Part shown: in pieces, positions 52,474 to 62,226 of the stretch
How positions within the stretch are numbered: the stretch's first letter is position 1
Layout: the number at the start of each line of letters is the position of its first letter
Assembly: GCF_011170125.1 (NCBI RefSeq)
Contig: NZ_BLLN01000002.1
Location: 1,211,501 to 1,275,500 of the forward strand
Length of the DNA stretch: 64,000 nucleotides
Direction: 5' to 3'
Origin: Streptomyces diastaticus subsp. diastaticus
GTDB taxonomy: Bacteria; Actinomycetota; Actinomycetes; Streptomycetales; Streptomycetaceae
Notes under the pieces: model-generated
Database searches by the model: none
Told to the model about the DNA's origin: nothing
What the model saw: only the letters and a program-made list of their open reading frames with translations
Position numbers and translations under genes: made by a program

Positions 52474-53526
52474 TCAGGTCAGCGGCAGCCGGTACAGCCC
52501 GTCGGGCAGCGGTTCGACCAGGCCGTCGGCGACCAGGCCGTCCAGCGCGCGGGCCCGCTGCACGGCGTCGTCCCACTCGCGGTCGAGCACCGCCTGCGGA
52601 ACCGGCGCCACCGCTTCCCGCAGCACCGCGAGGAGTTTGCCGCGGACCTGGCGGTCGGTGCCCGCGTAGCTCTGGCCGCGGCGGGCCGGGCCGCTGTGCG
52701 GCGGCTTGCCCGCGGCCTTCCAGGCGCACCGGGCGGCGAGCGGGCAGCGGGCGCAGCTCTCGTTGCGCGCGGTGCAGACCAGCGCGCCCAGCTCCATCGA
52801 GGCGGCGGCCCACCGGGCGGCCGTCTCGTCCCGCTCCGGCAGCAGCTCCCGGGCGAGGCGGCGCTCGGCCGCGGTGGTCGCGTTCGGCGGGTACTGCACG
52901 CCGCTCACCGCCCGCGCCAGCACGCGGCGCACATTGGTGTCGAGCACCGCGTGACGCTGCCCGTAGGCGAACGAGGCGACGGCCGCCGCCGTGTACTCCC
53001 CGATGCCGGGCAGGGCGAGCAGTTGCGCGTGCTCGGCCGGGACGTCGCCGCCGTGGCGTTCCGCTATGGCGACGGCCGCGCCGTGCAGGCGCAGCGCGCG
53101 GCGCGGGTAACCGAGGCGGCCCCAGGCGCGGACCGCCTCGCCGGGGGCCTCGGCGGCCAGGTCGGCGGGGCGCGGCCAGCGGGCCATCCACTGCTCGTAG
53201 ACCGGCAGGACCCGGTTGACCGGGGTCTGCTGGAGCATGAACTCGCTGACCATCACGGCCCAGGCGCCCGCGTCCGGATCGCGCCAGGGCAGGTCGCGGG
53301 CGTGCTGCTCGAACCAGGCGATGACCGGGGTGTGCAGATCGGTCCCGGCCTGCGGCTCGCCGGCGGCCGGGCGCGGCACGGTGGCGCCGGGCGCGGGCTC
53401 GGCGGCCGGCTCGTGGTTCGTCCGCGGGGTGCGGGCCGGTGGGGTGGTGGGCGGAGTGGCGGTGCGGACGGCTTCCGGCCGGTCGGGGGCGGGCGTGTTC
53501 GGCATGGGCTTCATCGACGCAGTCAT
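52474..53526 (-). CDS. mutY: A/G-specific adenine DNA glycosylase
   Basis: 350-aa repair enzyme removing adenine mispaired with 8-oxoguanine. After a ~65-residue disordered Pro/Ala N-terminus: LPWRDPDAGAWAVMVSEFML with the catalytic Glu in SEFMLQQTP, helix-hairpin-helix ALPGIGEYTAAAVASFA, catalytic Asp in HAVLDTNVRRVLAR, and [4Fe-4S] ligands in CTARNESCARCPLAARC. The C-terminal part is short, lacking a full NUDIX-like domain. Start ATG 53526; ATG 53514 is possible. Confidence 0.95.
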   Translation of the reverse strand: MTASMKPMPNTPAPDRPEAVRTATPPTTPPARTPRTNHEPAAEPAPGATVPRPAAGEPQAGTDLHTPVIAWFEQHARDLPWRDPDAGAWAVMVSEFMLQQTPVNRVLPVYEQWMARWPRPADLAAEAPGEAVRAWGRLGYPRRALRLHGAAVAIAERHGGDVPAEHAQLLALPGIGEYTAAAVASFAYGQRHAVLDTNVRRVLARAVSGVQYPPNATTAAERRLARELLPERDETAARWAAASMELGALVCTARNESCARCPLAARCAWKAAGKPPHSGPARRGQSYAGTDRQVRGKLLAVLREAVAPVPQAVLDREWDDAVQRARALDGLVADGLVEPLPDGLYRLPLT

Positions 53527-53567
53527 GGCGTTCTCGATCCTGCCACGAGGACCCCGTGCGACACGCG

Positions 53568-53604
53568 CAGCGGTGCGGCGCCCCGCCGGGGCACCGCACC
53601 GCTG
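53568..53604 (-). terminator. Terminator after the PAP2 phosphatase gene
   Basis: CAGCGGTGCGG pairs with CCGCACCGCTG (11 bp), with a small nested GCCCC/GGGGC stem in the loop. Confidence 0.8.
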
Positions 53605-53624
53605 GAGTCGGGCCGGCCGGCCGG

Positions 53625-54377
53625 TCACCTCACCTGGTCGCCCCCGGCCGAGTGCCGGGGCGCGCCCGGTCCGGCCAGCCACACCACGGCCTCGGAGCCC
53701 GAACCGCGCATCGTCACCACCAGTCTGGTGAGCGGCTTGGTGCACAACCGGACCAGGCCCCAGGCGACCAGCCCGCCGAAGACCAGGCCGACCGCGACGT
53801 CGTGCGGGTAGTGCACGCCGACGAAGATCCGCGAGAACCCCATCAGGACCGCCATCGGTACCGTGAGCCGCCACAGGCGGCGCCAGGCCAGCGCCAGGCC
53901 GATCGCCGCGGCCCCGGCGATGGTCGAGTGGTTGCTGGGGAACGACCAGTCGCCGTACGGCGGGCAGGGCACCAGCGAGGCGGCGGCGTCGGCCACCGCG
54001 CGGCAGGGGCGCTCCTCCTGGATGAGCGACTTGAAGGACTCGCTCAGTACGTAGGCGACGCCGGTGACCAGCGGGGCGAGCACCGCCACGGCGGTCGCCT
54101 GCGGGCTGAACCGGCGCGAGCGCCACCAGCCGGCCAGGAACAGCGCCGCGAAGACCAGCAGGCCCAGCTCCGTCCACAGCTCGGCGACGTCCTTGGTCCA
54201 GGTCGGGGTGGAGTGGGCGAAGTCGAGGATGTCCCGGTAGAGACCGGAGGTCCCTCCCAGGTCGCCCGCTGCGGCGAGGGTCTCGCCCGTGGCCTCCCCC
54301 GAGCTCTCGCCGGGGAGCGGGGCGGCGTGCGCCGCCGCGGCGGCGGTCACGAGATCCGGTTCCAAGATGCTGTTCAT
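53625..54377 (-). CDS. PAP2-family membrane phosphatase
   Basis: 250-aa integral membrane phosphatase. The three family motifs are present: KSLIQEERPCR, SFPSNHSTIAG and SRIFVGVHYPHDVAVG. About five helices. The likely substrate is a lipid pyrophosphate or phosphatidate, possibly undecaprenyl pyrophosphate in wall precursor recycling (inference). Start ATG 54377 with a weak GGACGG; an upstream in-frame start is possible but would add a non-conserved basic tail. Confidence 0.9.
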   Translation of the reverse strand: MNSILEPDLVTAAAAAHAAPLPGESSGEATGETLAAAGDLGGTSGLYRDILDFAHSTPTWTKDVAELWTELGLLVFAALFLAGWWRSRRFSPQATAVAVLAPLVTGVAYVLSESFKSLIQEERPCRAVADAAASLVPCPPYGDWSFPSNHSTIAGAAAIGLALAWRRLWRLTVPMAVLMGFSRIFVGVHYPHDVAVGLVFGGLVAWGLVRLCTKPLTRLVVTMRGSGSEAVVWLAGPGAPRHSAGGDQVR

Positions 54378-54733
54378 GCCGTCCAAGCTGTCGAGCGGTC
54401 CAGGCCGTCCTGGGCGGTTGCGGTTGTCGGGAGGCGGTGCCCGGCCTGCCGGCGCCGCCCCGCGCAGATGATTCTCTCGCCGTACATACGGTTTACCGAC
54501 ACCGGTGGTTCCGCCGTAACCCGGCCGTCCGTGCGGCGTGCGTCTCATCCGCCGCACGGCGATCACGGAACTGACCGCGTGTCACCGTCGGGTGACGTTC
54601 CGTGGAGGTGGTGGGCGGGTGCGGGCAGCCGCCGGGGTCGATCAGGTGTCCGGTGGAATGATGATCCGGAAAAGATGTGCTCCGAGCGGCGGGTAGGGCC
54701 GGAGACGCGTCTGATCTCTCGTAAGGTTTGGGC
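54378..54733. promoter_or_regulatory. Divergent promoter region with palindrome AGACGCGTCT
   Basis: A 10-bp palindrome at 54703-54712 lies 10 bp before the -10 hexamer TAAGGT (54722-54727) of the rightward gene, i.e. over its spacer/-35. An inverted CCGTA-CA-TACGG lies near 54480 on the other side. Confidence 0.45.
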
Positions 54734-55528
54734 GTGGGATCTCTGCGCAATCCGATCGGGCCGCTTCCCTCCTCCATCTACTGGCGACGGAGGGTCGTCC
54801 TGCTGTCCGTCCTGGCGGTGCTCGCCCTCCTCGTCACCTGGGCGGTGGTGTCACTCGGCGGAGGCGGGGAGAAGAGCGGGGCCTCCGGTCCGGGTGGCCA
54901 CAGCCCCGCTCCCTCCATCACTCCCGGTGACTCCCCCTCCGGTCCCGCGATCAGCGAACACCCGGGCGGACGCGACGAGTCGGGCGAGGACGACGAGGGC
55001 GGTACGGGCGGCTCCGGCGGCGAGGACGACGGCTCCGACGAGGACGCGCCCGGCGGCGGAGGGGCGGGGCCCGGCTCCGGCCCGGGCGGCGGCGAGACCA
55101 CCGGCGAGCAGCTCCCGGCGGGGTCGGCACTTCCCAACTGCCCCGCGTCCGCCCTGGAGATGAGCCTGCGCTCCACCAGGAACACCTACGAGCCCGGCCA
55201 GCACCCCAAGCTCGTCCTGACGGCCGAGAACACCTCCAAGGCCGACTGCAAGGTCGATCTCGGGCCGGAGGCGGCCGTGCTGACGATCACTGCGACCGGT
55301 GACGACAAGCCCCTCTGGTCCTCCGAGCACTGCCCCGCCGCCGGGAGCCTGCTGCTGAAGCTGCCGGCCCAGGGCAGCGCCACCCACACCGTCACCTGGG
55401 ACCGCCGCGCCAGCGCCGACAAGTGCGCCACCCCGCCGGCCGGCAGCGCGGGCCCCGGCACCTACCTCGCCGAGGCCAAGGCCCCCGGCGCCACGGCCAA
55501 GACCTCCTTCGTCCTCGCCAAGGACTGA
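54734..55528 (+). CDS. Membrane-anchored extracytoplasmic protein (DUF4232-like)
   Basis: 264-aa protein. A short cytoplasmic start, YWRRRVVLLSVLAVLALLVT as single membrane helix (~residues 17-40), a 90-residue disordered acidic Gly/Ser/Asp/Glu linker, then an extracytoplasmic beta domain (from ~135) with two cysteine pairs: LPNCPASALEMSLRSTRNTY, ENTSKADCKVDLGPEAAVL, SSEHCPAAGSLLLKL, SADKCATPPAG. It resembles DUF4232-type domains. GTG 54734 is 6 nt after TAAGGT, so leaderless. Function unknown. Confidence 0.75.
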   Translation: MGSLRNPIGPLPSSIYWRRRVVLLSVLAVLALLVTWAVVSLGGGGEKSGASGPGGHSPAPSITPGDSPSGPAISEHPGGRDESGEDDEGGTGGSGGEDDGSDEDAPGGGGAGPGSGPGGGETTGEQLPAGSALPNCPASALEMSLRSTRNTYEPGQHPKLVLTAENTSKADCKVDLGPEAAVLTITATGDDKPLWSSEHCPAAGSLLLKLPAQGSATHTVTWDRRASADKCATPPAGSAGPGTYLAEAKAPGATAKTSFVLAKD

Positions 55529-55553
55529 CCCGCGCACCGGTACGAGGACGAGA

Positions 55554-55588
55554 GAGCGCCGCCGCACGGACCTTGTGCGGCGGCGCTC
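55554..55588. terminator. Terminator between convergent genes, 14-bp perfect stem
   Basis: GAGCGCCGCCGCAC-ggacctt-GTGCGGCGGCGCTC, between the membrane-anchored protein and disA. Confidence 0.9.
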
Positions 55589-55611
55589 CCCCTGTGCAGG
55601 GTGCTCCCGGG

Positions 55612-56733
55612 TCAGACGTAGCGCTCCAGGATCGAGGACTCGGCCAGCCGCGAGAGGCCCTCGCGGACGCTGCGCGCGCGGGCCTCGCCGACGCCGTCCA
55701 CCGTCTGGAGATCGTCCACGCTGGCCGCCAGCAGCTTCTGGAGGCCCCCGAAGTGCTCCACCAGCCGGTCGATGATGGCCCCGGGCAGCCTCGGCACCTT
55801 CGCGAGGAGCCGGAACCCGCGCGGCGACACCGCCGAGTCCAGCGCCTCCGGCGAGCCGGTGTAGCCGAGCGCCCGCGCCACCACGGGCAGTTCGAGCAAC
55901 TCGGTGTGGCTGAGCTTGCCCAGCTCCGCCAGCGCCTCGTCCACCGTGCGGGAACGCTTCGCCGTGGGCTCGGGCACGTAGTCCCGTACGACCAGCTCGC
56001 GTTCGGGCTCGACACCCGCGATCAGCTCGTCGAGCTGGAGTGCCAGCAGGCGTCCGTCGGTGCCCAGCTCCACCACGTACTCGGCGATCTCGGCGGCGAT
56101 CCGGCGGACCATCTCCAGCCGCTGCGAGACGGCCGTGACGTCGCGGACCGTCACCAGGTCCTCGATCTCCAGTGCCGACAGCGTGCCGGCCACCTCGTCC
56201 AGCCGGAGCTTGTACCGCTCCAGCGTGGCCAGGGCCTGGTTGGCGCGGGAGAGGATGGCCGCGGAGTCCTCCAGGACCCGCCGCTGCCCGTCCACGTAGA
56301 GCGCGATCAGCCGCATCGACTGGCTCACCGAGACCACGGGGAAGTTGACCTGCTTGGAGACCCGGTCGGCGGTGCGGTGCCGGGTGCCGGTCTCGTCGGT
56401 GGGGATGGTCGGGTCGGGGACGAGCTGGACTCCGGCGCGCAGGATCTTGGTGAGGTCCTTGTCGAGGACGATGCCGCCGTCGAGCTTGCACAGCTCCCGC
56501 AGGCGGGTCGCGGAGAACTCGACGTCCAGCACGAAACCGCCGGTGCACATCGACTCGACGGTCTTGTCCCAGCCGAGCACGATGAGCCCGCCGGTGTTCC
56601 CCCGCAGAATCCGCTCCAGCCCGTCCCGCAGCTGGGTGCCGGGGGCGACTGCGCTCAGCGAGGCACGCATCAGCCCGTCGGCACCGGGCCCGCCGGACTT
56701 GCCGGGGGCCGTTGCCCGGTCGTTGGCTGCCAC
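55612..56733 (-). CDS. disA: DNA integrity scanning diadenylate cyclase DisA
   Basis: 373-aa DisA, the c-di-AMP synthase. The DAC domain has [40 protein letters not shown], and the active-site DGA-like and RHR motifs ([23 protein letters not shown]). The helical linker and C-terminal HhH DNA-binding domain ([20 protein letters not shown]) follow. Start GTG 56733 with GGAGGAG. It lies downstream of radA, the usual partner in branch-migration and genome surveillance. Confidence 0.96.
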   Translation of the reverse strand: MAANDRATAPGKSGGPGADGLMRASLSAVAPGTQLRDGLERILRGNTGGLIVLGWDKTVESMCTGGFVLDVEFSATRLRELCKLDGGIVLDKDLTKILRAGVQLVPDPTIPTDETGTRHRTADRVSKQVNFPVVSVSQSMRLIALYVDGQRRVLEDSAAILSRANQALATLERYKLRLDEVAGTLSALEIEDLVTVRDVTAVSQRLEMVRRIAAEIAEYVVELGTDGRLLALQLDELIAGVEPERELVVRDYVPEPTAKRSRTVDEALAELGKLSHTELLELPVVARALGYTGSPEALDSAVSPRGFRLLAKVPRLPGAIIDRLVEHFGGLQKLLAASVDDLQTVDGVGEARARSVREGLSRLAESSILERYV

Positions 56734-56902
56734 TGCACTCCTCCGGTCGCGGGTTTGCCTCTGCCGCACCGCCCTGGTCGCGGCCCGTCGGGCCGGGGGG
56801 CCACGGCCCCCGAGGCCGCGGCTCACCGGCGCGGCCGACCAGGTCACGGCGCGTCCGGACCGTACGACGACTCCTGCCGGACCGGCGAGACCTGGCAAAA
56901 GT

Positions 56903-58321
56903 CTACCGGCGCTCCTCCGCGTCCTGGGGGCTTGCCGGGCTCTGGGCCCGGCGGCGCCGCGGCAGAACACGCAACGCGTCCCCCATGTCCGCCACTTCGA
57001 CCACCTTCATCCCCGGCGGCACCTTCCCCGGATCGGCCGGTACCAGGGCGTGCGTGAAACCCAGCCGGGCCGCCTCCGAGAGCCGCCGCTGCACGCCCGT
57101 CACCCGCCGGACCTCGCCCGCCAGGCCCACCTCGCCGATCGCCACCAGGTTCTTCGGCAGCGGGGTGTCGCTCGCCGCGCTGGCCAGCGCCAACGCCACC
57201 GCCAGGTCGGCGGCGGGCTCGGAGAGCTTCACGCCGCCGACCGTCGCGGAGTAGATGTCCCGCTTGCCGAGGGCGGTGATGCGGCCTCGCTGCTCCAGCA
57301 CCGCCAGCATCATCGAGACCCGGGAGGTCTCCAGACCCGAGGTGGTCCGGCGCGGGGAGGGGATCTGAGAATCGACCGTGAGCGCCTGCACCTCGGCGAC
57401 CAGCGGGCGGCGGCCCTCCAGCGTCACCGTCAGGCAGGTGCCGGGGACCGGCTCGGCGCGGCGGGTCAGGAAGAGGCCGCTGGGGTCGGTGAGGCCGGTG
57501 ATGCCCTCGTCGTGCAGCTCGAAGCAGCCGACCTCGTCGGTGGTGCCGTAGCGGTTCTTGACGCCGCGGACCAGGCGGAGCCGGGCGTGCCGGTCGCCCT
57601 CGAAGTGGAGCACCACGTCGACCAGGTGCTCCAGCAGACGGGGGCCGGCGATCGCGCCGTCCTTGGTGACGTGGCCGACCAGGAGCGTGGACATGCCGCG
57701 CTCCTTGGAGGCCCGGATGAGCGCCCCGGCGACCTCCCTGACCTGCGCCATGCCGCCGGGCGCGCCGTCGATCTCGGGGGAGGCGACGGTCTGCACGGAG
57801 TCCAGGACCAGCAGCGAGGGCTTGACCGCGTCGAGATGGCCGAGGACGGCGGAGAGGTCCGTCTCGGCGGTGAGGTAGAGGTGGTCGCTGAGCGCGCCGA
57901 TCCGGTCCGCGCGCAGCCGGACCTGGCTGGCCGACTCCTCGCCCGTGACGTACAGCGTGCGGTGCTCGTCCGAGGCGGCCTTGGCGGCCACGTCGAGCAG
58001 CAGCGTGGACTTGCCGACGCCCGGCTCGCCCGCGACCAGCACCACGGCGCCGGGCACCAGGCCGCCGCCGAGCACCCGGTCCAGCTCGGGCACGCCGGTC
58101 GGGCGGGCCGTCGCCTGCCTGCCGTCGACCTGCGCGATGGGCAGCGCGGAGCTGGTCACCCGCCCCGGGGCGGTGGTACGGACGGCGGGCGCGCCGTACT
58201 CCTCGACCGTGCCCCACGCCTGGCACTCGGGGCAGCGGCCGAGCCACTTCGCCGTCTGCCAGCCGCACTCGGTGCACCGGTAGGACGGCCGTTCCTTGGC
58301 GGATTTCGTACGGGCAGCCAT
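56903..58321 (-). CDS. radA: DNA repair protein RadA
   Basis: 472-aa RecA-like helicase. N-terminal zinc finger [18 protein letters not shown], RecA core with Walker [10 protein letters not shown] near residue 100 and Walker [12 protein letters not shown], the RadA-specific [11 protein letters not shown], and the Lon-like C-terminal domain ([34 protein letters not shown]). It drives branch migration in recombination. It is upstream of disA (169-nt gap). Confidence 0.96.
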   Translation of the reverse strand: MAARTKSAKERPSYRCTECGWQTAKWLGRCPECQAWGTVEEYGAPAVRTTAPGRVTSSALPIAQVDGRQATARPTGVPELDRVLGGGLVPGAVVLVAGEPGVGKSTLLLDVAAKAASDEHRTLYVTGEESASQVRLRADRIGALSDHLYLTAETDLSAVLGHLDAVKPSLLVLDSVQTVASPEIDGAPGGMAQVREVAGALIRASKERGMSTLLVGHVTKDGAIAGPRLLEHLVDVVLHFEGDRHARLRLVRGVKNRYGTTDEVGCFELHDEGITGLTDPSGLFLTRRAEPVPGTCLTVTLEGRRPLVAEVQALTVDSQIPSPRRTTSGLETSRVSMMLAVLEQRGRITALGKRDIYSATVGGVKLSEPAADLAVALALASAASDTPLPKNLVAIGEVGLAGEVRRVTGVQRRLSEAARLGFTHALVPADPGKVPPGMKVVEVADMGDALRVLPRRRRAQSPASPQDAEERR

Positions 58322-58364
58322 GGGCCCACCGTAGCGGCGCCCACCGACACTCCCCGCCCGGCCG

Positions 58365-58940
58365 CTACCGGCGGACCTGGAAGCGCAGGTGCGTCACGCC
58401 CGGCGACATCACCACCTGGAGCCGCTCCAGCTGGACGTGGACCCCCTCCAGGTTGTCGAAGAGGCGGGTCCCCGAACCGAGGATCACCGGGGTGAGGCTC
58501 ACGTACAGCTCGTCGACGAGGCCCGCGCGCAGCGCCTGCTGGACCGGGGAGGCGCCGTGCAGCACGACGTCCTTGCCGCCCGCCAGCTCCCCGGCCCGCT
58601 CCAGCGCCTCGGCGATGCCGCCGGTGACGAAGGTGAACAGCTCGGGCGCGCCGACCTCGTCGGGCTTGGGCGGGCTGTGGGTGAGGACGACGCAGGGGGT
58701 GGTGCCGAGCGGGCCCGCGGCCGTCCCCTCGTACGGGGCGTAGCCGTTGCGGCCCATGACGACGGCGCCGGTCCGGCCGCGCATCCCCGCGAGGTGGACG
58801 CGGTCGCTCGGCGCCATCGGCTCGTCCAGCCAGCGGTGCAGCACCTCCCCGCGCTCGCCGAGCGGGCGGTCGCGGGTGGGTCCGGGGCCGGTGACGAAGC
58901 CGTCGAGTGACATGGAGATGCCTGAGGCGATGTATCCCAT
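58365..58940 (-). CDS. Dihydrofolate reductase/RibD C-terminal family protein
   Basis: 191-aa NADPH-dependent reductase-fold protein: GYIASGISMSLDGFVTGPGP, RTGAVVMGRNGYAPYEGTA, TPCVVLTHSPP, FTFVTGGIAEALERAGELAG, VVLHGASPVQQALRAGLVDE, LYVSLTPVILGSGTRLF. It resembles the YwjB/RibD-C group whose physiological substrate is generally unknown. It is immediately upstream of radA on the same strand but with a gap and no overlap. Confidence 0.85.
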   Translation of the reverse strand: MGYIASGISMSLDGFVTGPGPTRDRPLGERGEVLHRWLDEPMAPSDRVHLAGMRGRTGAVVMGRNGYAPYEGTAAGPLGTTPCVVLTHSPPKPDEVGAPELFTFVTGGIAEALERAGELAGGKDVVLHGASPVQQALRAGLVDELYVSLTPVILGSGTRLFDNLEGVHVQLERLQVVMSPGVTHLRFQVRR

Positions 58941-59204
58941 GACTCTCCCGACCCGGGCGGGCCCCGAAGCTCATCGGCCCCGCCGGAACTTTCTCCCGGG
59001 CACCGGCCGGGGCCGTACGGATCCGGCCATGCCGAGGCGGCGGCGGAGTGTGCCCCGGGGGCGCGTTCGGGGGCGCCGGGAATGAGGCGTTCAGCGGGTC
59101 GAAACCTCATCTGCTGTCCCCTTATGAGGGATCTGTTCACCCGTAAGGATGAAAAGCGTTCAAGCTGGCGGAGGGTTTCGCCGAACGCGCCTACGGTCAT
59201 CCAG

Positions 59205-60944
59205 GTGATGAGCAGCAGGACCGATCGCCCCACCCACCCCGCCGGCGGGCCCAGGGCGCACCGCGCCCCCGCTTTCCGGAAGGCCGGAACGCAGGCCCCG
59301 GCCGCCGTCACCGCCGCCGAGGAGAAGGGCGACGCCGCCCATCTGGACGGCCTGTTCACCTACTGCCTCGCCATCCTCCACGACCACGACCTCGCCCACG
59401 CCGCCCTGGCGGAGGTGGTCGCCCTCGCCACCCGGCACGGCTCCCGCCCCGCCCGCGGCCCGGCCGGCCGCCGCGCCTGGCTCTACGCCCTGGCCCGCTG
59501 GGTGTGCCGTCGCGAACTGGCCGAGGCGGAGGCCGGCCGCGCCCCGGCGCACGCCGCCGGGCACACGACCCCGGCGGGGGGGCCCGACGCGGCGGGCCCG
59601 GGCGGGCACCACCGCGACCCCGACCGGCGGCGCGCCGCCGAACTGGCGCGGCTGGCCTGGCCCGAGGCCGCCGGGACCAGCCCCGAGCAGCGCGAGGCCC
59701 TGGAGCTCTCCGTCCGCCACGGCCTGACCACCGAGGAGATCGCCGCCGTGCTCGGCGCCGACCCGGGCGCCACCCGCGCCCTGCTCGCCGCCGCCTTCTG
59801 CGAGGTCGAGCGCACCAGGGCCGCGCTCAGCGTCGTCGAGCGCGGCACCTGCCCCAGTGTCGCCCGCCTCACCGGCGACCGCCGGGTCCTGCTCAGCGCG
59901 GCCCTGCGCACGGAACTGGTCCGCCACGTCGACGACTGCCCGCGGTGCCGCCGGGCCGCCGAGCGCGCCGAGGCCGCCGCCCCCTGGCCCGGCACCGCCC
60001 GGCCGGTGCCGGGGCCGCTCCCGTTGGTCGCCCCCGACCGGTCCGCGCTGGCCGCCGCGTTCCCCGCCGGTGCCCGGCCGTACCGCGTGGTGCGTACCTC
60101 TCCCCGCTTCAACCGCGCGGGCTTCCCGATGGATCCCAGGGACCGCGCCGCCCGCCGCGAGCGGATGCGGGCCCGAGCGGTCACCACCACCCTGGTCGCC
60201 ACGGTCGTCGCCGCGCCGGTGCTCGCCCTCTGGGCGGCCTACCGGGGTGCGCCGCTCACCGGCGAGGTGCAGGACGGGAGGCCGGTGGCTGCCAGTGAGA
60301 GCGGCGACCCGGACGTGACGCACGGCCCCGGTGCCGACGGCCACTACGAGAACACCGGCAGTACCCGTCCCACCGACCGCCCCGACGTCTCCGTCGAGGT
60401 CACCGTCCCCGGAGTACCGCCCGAAGGGCCGGACCAGGGGGCCCTGACCGTCGACGCCCGGCACACACGCGGCGGCACCCTCGTCACTCTCACCGCCACC
60501 GGCGGGACCTCCGTGGACTGGTCCGCACGGGCGGGCTCGGCCTGGCTCGGGCTGAGCCGGACCTCCGGCACCCTGGCTCCTGGCGAAACGGTCACTCTCC
60601 GGGTCTTCGTCCACGCCGAGCGCGAGCCCCGCGGCCACTGGAGCGCCCGTATCGCCATCGGCCCGCACGGAGCGGTGGTCACCGTCCGGGGCCACGGCGG
60701 CACCCCCGGCCGCCCCGGCCCGCCGGGTACCGCCCCACCGGGCACCGGCGCCCCCGGCCCGACCGACCCGGGCACCCCGAGGCCCACCGACCCCGGTCCC
60801 TCGGACCCGGGCCCGACCGACCCCGGCCCGACCGACCCCGAGCCCTCCGACCCGGGGCCGATCCCTTCCGCACCGGACCCGACCGAGCCCGACCCGCCGG
60901 ACCCGGGGCCGACCGACCCCGGGGACGGAGAGACGGGAGGGTAG
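59205..60944 (+). CDS. Sigma-like / membrane / BACON-like multidomain protein
   Basis: 579-aa protein. Residues ~40-220 look like an ECF-sigma pair: DGLFTYCLAILHDHDLAHAA (region 2-like) and EQREALELSVRHGLTTEEIA, AVLGADPGATRALLAAAFCE (region 4). Near 240 a zinc-finger-like HVDDCPRCRR recalls anti-sigma ZAS domains. One helix (~324-348, VTTTLVATVVAAPVLALW) leads to an extracytoplasmic domain with VTLTATGGTSVDWSARAGSA, WLGLSRTSGTLAPGETVTLR resembling BACON/Ig folds, then a Pro/Asp tail (DPGPTDPGPTDPEPSDPGP). GTG 59205 follows TACGGT by 7 nt. Whether the sigma-like part still works is unknown. Confidence 0.7.
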   Translation: MMSSRTDRPTHPAGGPRAHRAPAFRKAGTQAPAAVTAAEEKGDAAHLDGLFTYCLAILHDHDLAHAALAEVVALATRHGSRPARGPAGRRAWLYALARWVCRRELAEAEAGRAPAHAAGHTTPAGGPDAAGPGGHHRDPDRRRAAELARLAWPEAAGTSPEQREALELSVRHGLTTEEIAAVLGADPGATRALLAAAFCEVERTRAALSVVERGTCPSVARLTGDRRVLLSAALRTELVRHVDDCPRCRRAAERAEAAAPWPGTARPVPGPLPLVAPDRSALAAAFPAGARPYRVVRTSPRFNRAGFPMDPRDRAARRERMRARAVTTTLVATVVAAPVLALWAAYRGAPLTGEVQDGRPVAASESGDPDVTHGPGADGHYENTGSTRPTDRPDVSVEVTVPGVPPEGPDQGALTVDARHTRGGTLVTLTATGGTSVDWSARAGSAWLGLSRTSGTLAPGETVTLRVFVHAEREPRGHWSARIAIGPHGAVVTVRGHGGTPGRPGPPGTAPPGTGAPGPTDPGTPRPTDPGPSDPGPTDPGPTDPEPSDPGPIPSAPDPTEPDPPDPGPTDPGDGETGG

Positions 60945-61198
60945 GGGGCCTGTCCGCGAGCCTGACCGGGGCCGGTACGTCGGGCCGGAGTCCGTGTGCG
61001 GGTGGAAGGCGACGCCTTCGGCTCGTTGTTCTCGATGAGCGGGGCGGTGGGGGCGGGCACGAGCGCCTGGGTGGGCAGCCAACATGATGGTCGTCGGCCC
61101 CGAGAAGGAGGGGGCGGGCGTGAGCGCCCGGGCACCCGGGCGAGGAACGGGGATGAGCGCTCGGGGACGACGGCGGAGGCGCGAGTTCCGGCACGCCT

Positions 61199-61289
61199 CG
61201 GTGCCTGTCGGGCCGGGGACGGTCGCCCGGCGGTCGACCGGGCCGTAGCGGGCTCCCGGCCCCGACAGGCACCGGGAGCCCGCTACGGC
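61199..61289. terminator. Compound hairpin with mutually exclusive pairings
   Basis: Arm B GCCGTAGCGGGCTCCCGG (61242-61259) pairs perfectly with arm D (61272-61289), an 18-bp stem. Arm A CGGTGCCTGTCGGG (61199-61212) pairs perfectly with arm C CCCGACAGGCACCG (61261-61274). C and D overlap, so the two stems compete. It lies between convergent genes. Confidence 0.85.
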
Positions 61290-61291
61290 TG

Positions 61292-62155
61292 TTACGCCTC
61301 GGGGTCCGCCGGATGCGGCGCGACCATCGGCAACTGGGAGGCCAGGCGTGCCTCGCAGAGTTCGGCCAGGCGGTCGTAGCCGTCCTTGCCCATGAGTTCG
61401 CGCAGCTCCGGGGCGTAGCTCACGTAGACCGGGTCGCCGGCACCGTGGGCCGAGGTCGCGGAGGTGCACCACCAGTGCAGGTCGTGGCCGCCGGGGCCCC
61501 AGCCACGGCGGTCGTACTCGCCGATGGAGACCTGGAGGACGCGGGTGTCGTCGGGGCGGTCGATCCACTCGTAGGTCCGGCGGACCGGGAGCTGCCAGCA
61601 GACGTCCGGCTTGGTCTCCAGCGGCTCGCGGCCCTCGCGCAGCGCCAGGATGTGCAGCGAGCAGCCGGCGCCGCCGGCGAAGCCCGGGCGGTTCTGGAAG
61701 ATGCAGGAGCCCTGCCAACGGCGGGTCTGCCGGTCGCCGTCCTGGTCCTCCTGGGTCCAGCCGGAGTCGGTGCCCACGTCGTGGTGCTGCCAGATGTCGG
61801 GCGTGAGCCTCGCCACATGGCCGGCCACCCGCTCCTCGTCCTCCTCGTCGGAGAAGTGGGCGCCCAGGGTGCAGCAGCCGTCGTCGGCCCGGCCGGCCTG
61901 GATGCCCTGGCAGCCGCTGCCGAAGACACAGCTCCAGCGTGAGGTCAGCCAGGTCAGGTCGCAGCGGAAGACCTGTTCGTCGTCGGCCGGGTCGGGGAAC
62001 TCCACCCAGGCGCGGGCGAAGTCCAGTCCCTGCTCGTCCGGGACCCGCGCCTCCCGCGCACCCTTCGCCGGCTTCACCTTGCCCTTCTTCCCCCGGACCT
62101 GTGCTTCCGCCGCCTCGGCGGGGCGGCCGTCCTTCGCCTTCTTCGTCTTTGGCAC
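61292..62155 (-). CDS. Conserved Cys-rich protein of unknown function
   Basis: 287-aa protein, start ATG 62155. A basic ~35-residue start precedes a domain with many cysteines: [87 protein letters not shown]. The CxGxxCC-like spacing recalls Fe/Zn-chelating UPF0153/YkgJ proteins (inference). No signal peptide; divergent from the Ppx gene. Confidence 0.75.
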   Translation of the reverse strand: MPKTKKAKDGRPAEAAEAQVRGKKGKVKPAKGAREARVPDEQGLDFARAWVEFPDPADDEQVFRCDLTWLTSRWSCVFGSGCQGIQAGRADDGCCTLGAHFSDEEDEERVAGHVARLTPDIWQHHDVGTDSGWTQEDQDGDRQTRRWQGSCIFQNRPGFAGGAGCSLHILALREGREPLETKPDVCWQLPVRRTYEWIDRPDDTRVLQVSIGEYDRRGWGPGGHDLHWWCTSATSAHGAGDPVYVSYAPELRELMGKDGYDRLAELCEARLASQLPMVAPHPADPEA

Positions 62156-62213
62156 GTTTCCAGCCTAAGCGGGAGCCGGGCCGGCCGAGGACCGTGCGAC
62201 GTCGGGCGGGCAG

Positions 62214-62219
62214 TAGCGT
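62214..62219 (+). promoter_or_regulatory. -10 hexamer TAGCGT; leaderless start predicted
   Basis: It lies 7 nt before the ATG at 62227, in the 71-nt divergent gap with the Cys-rich gene. Confidence 0.5.
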
Positions 62220-62226
62220 TTCCCGT

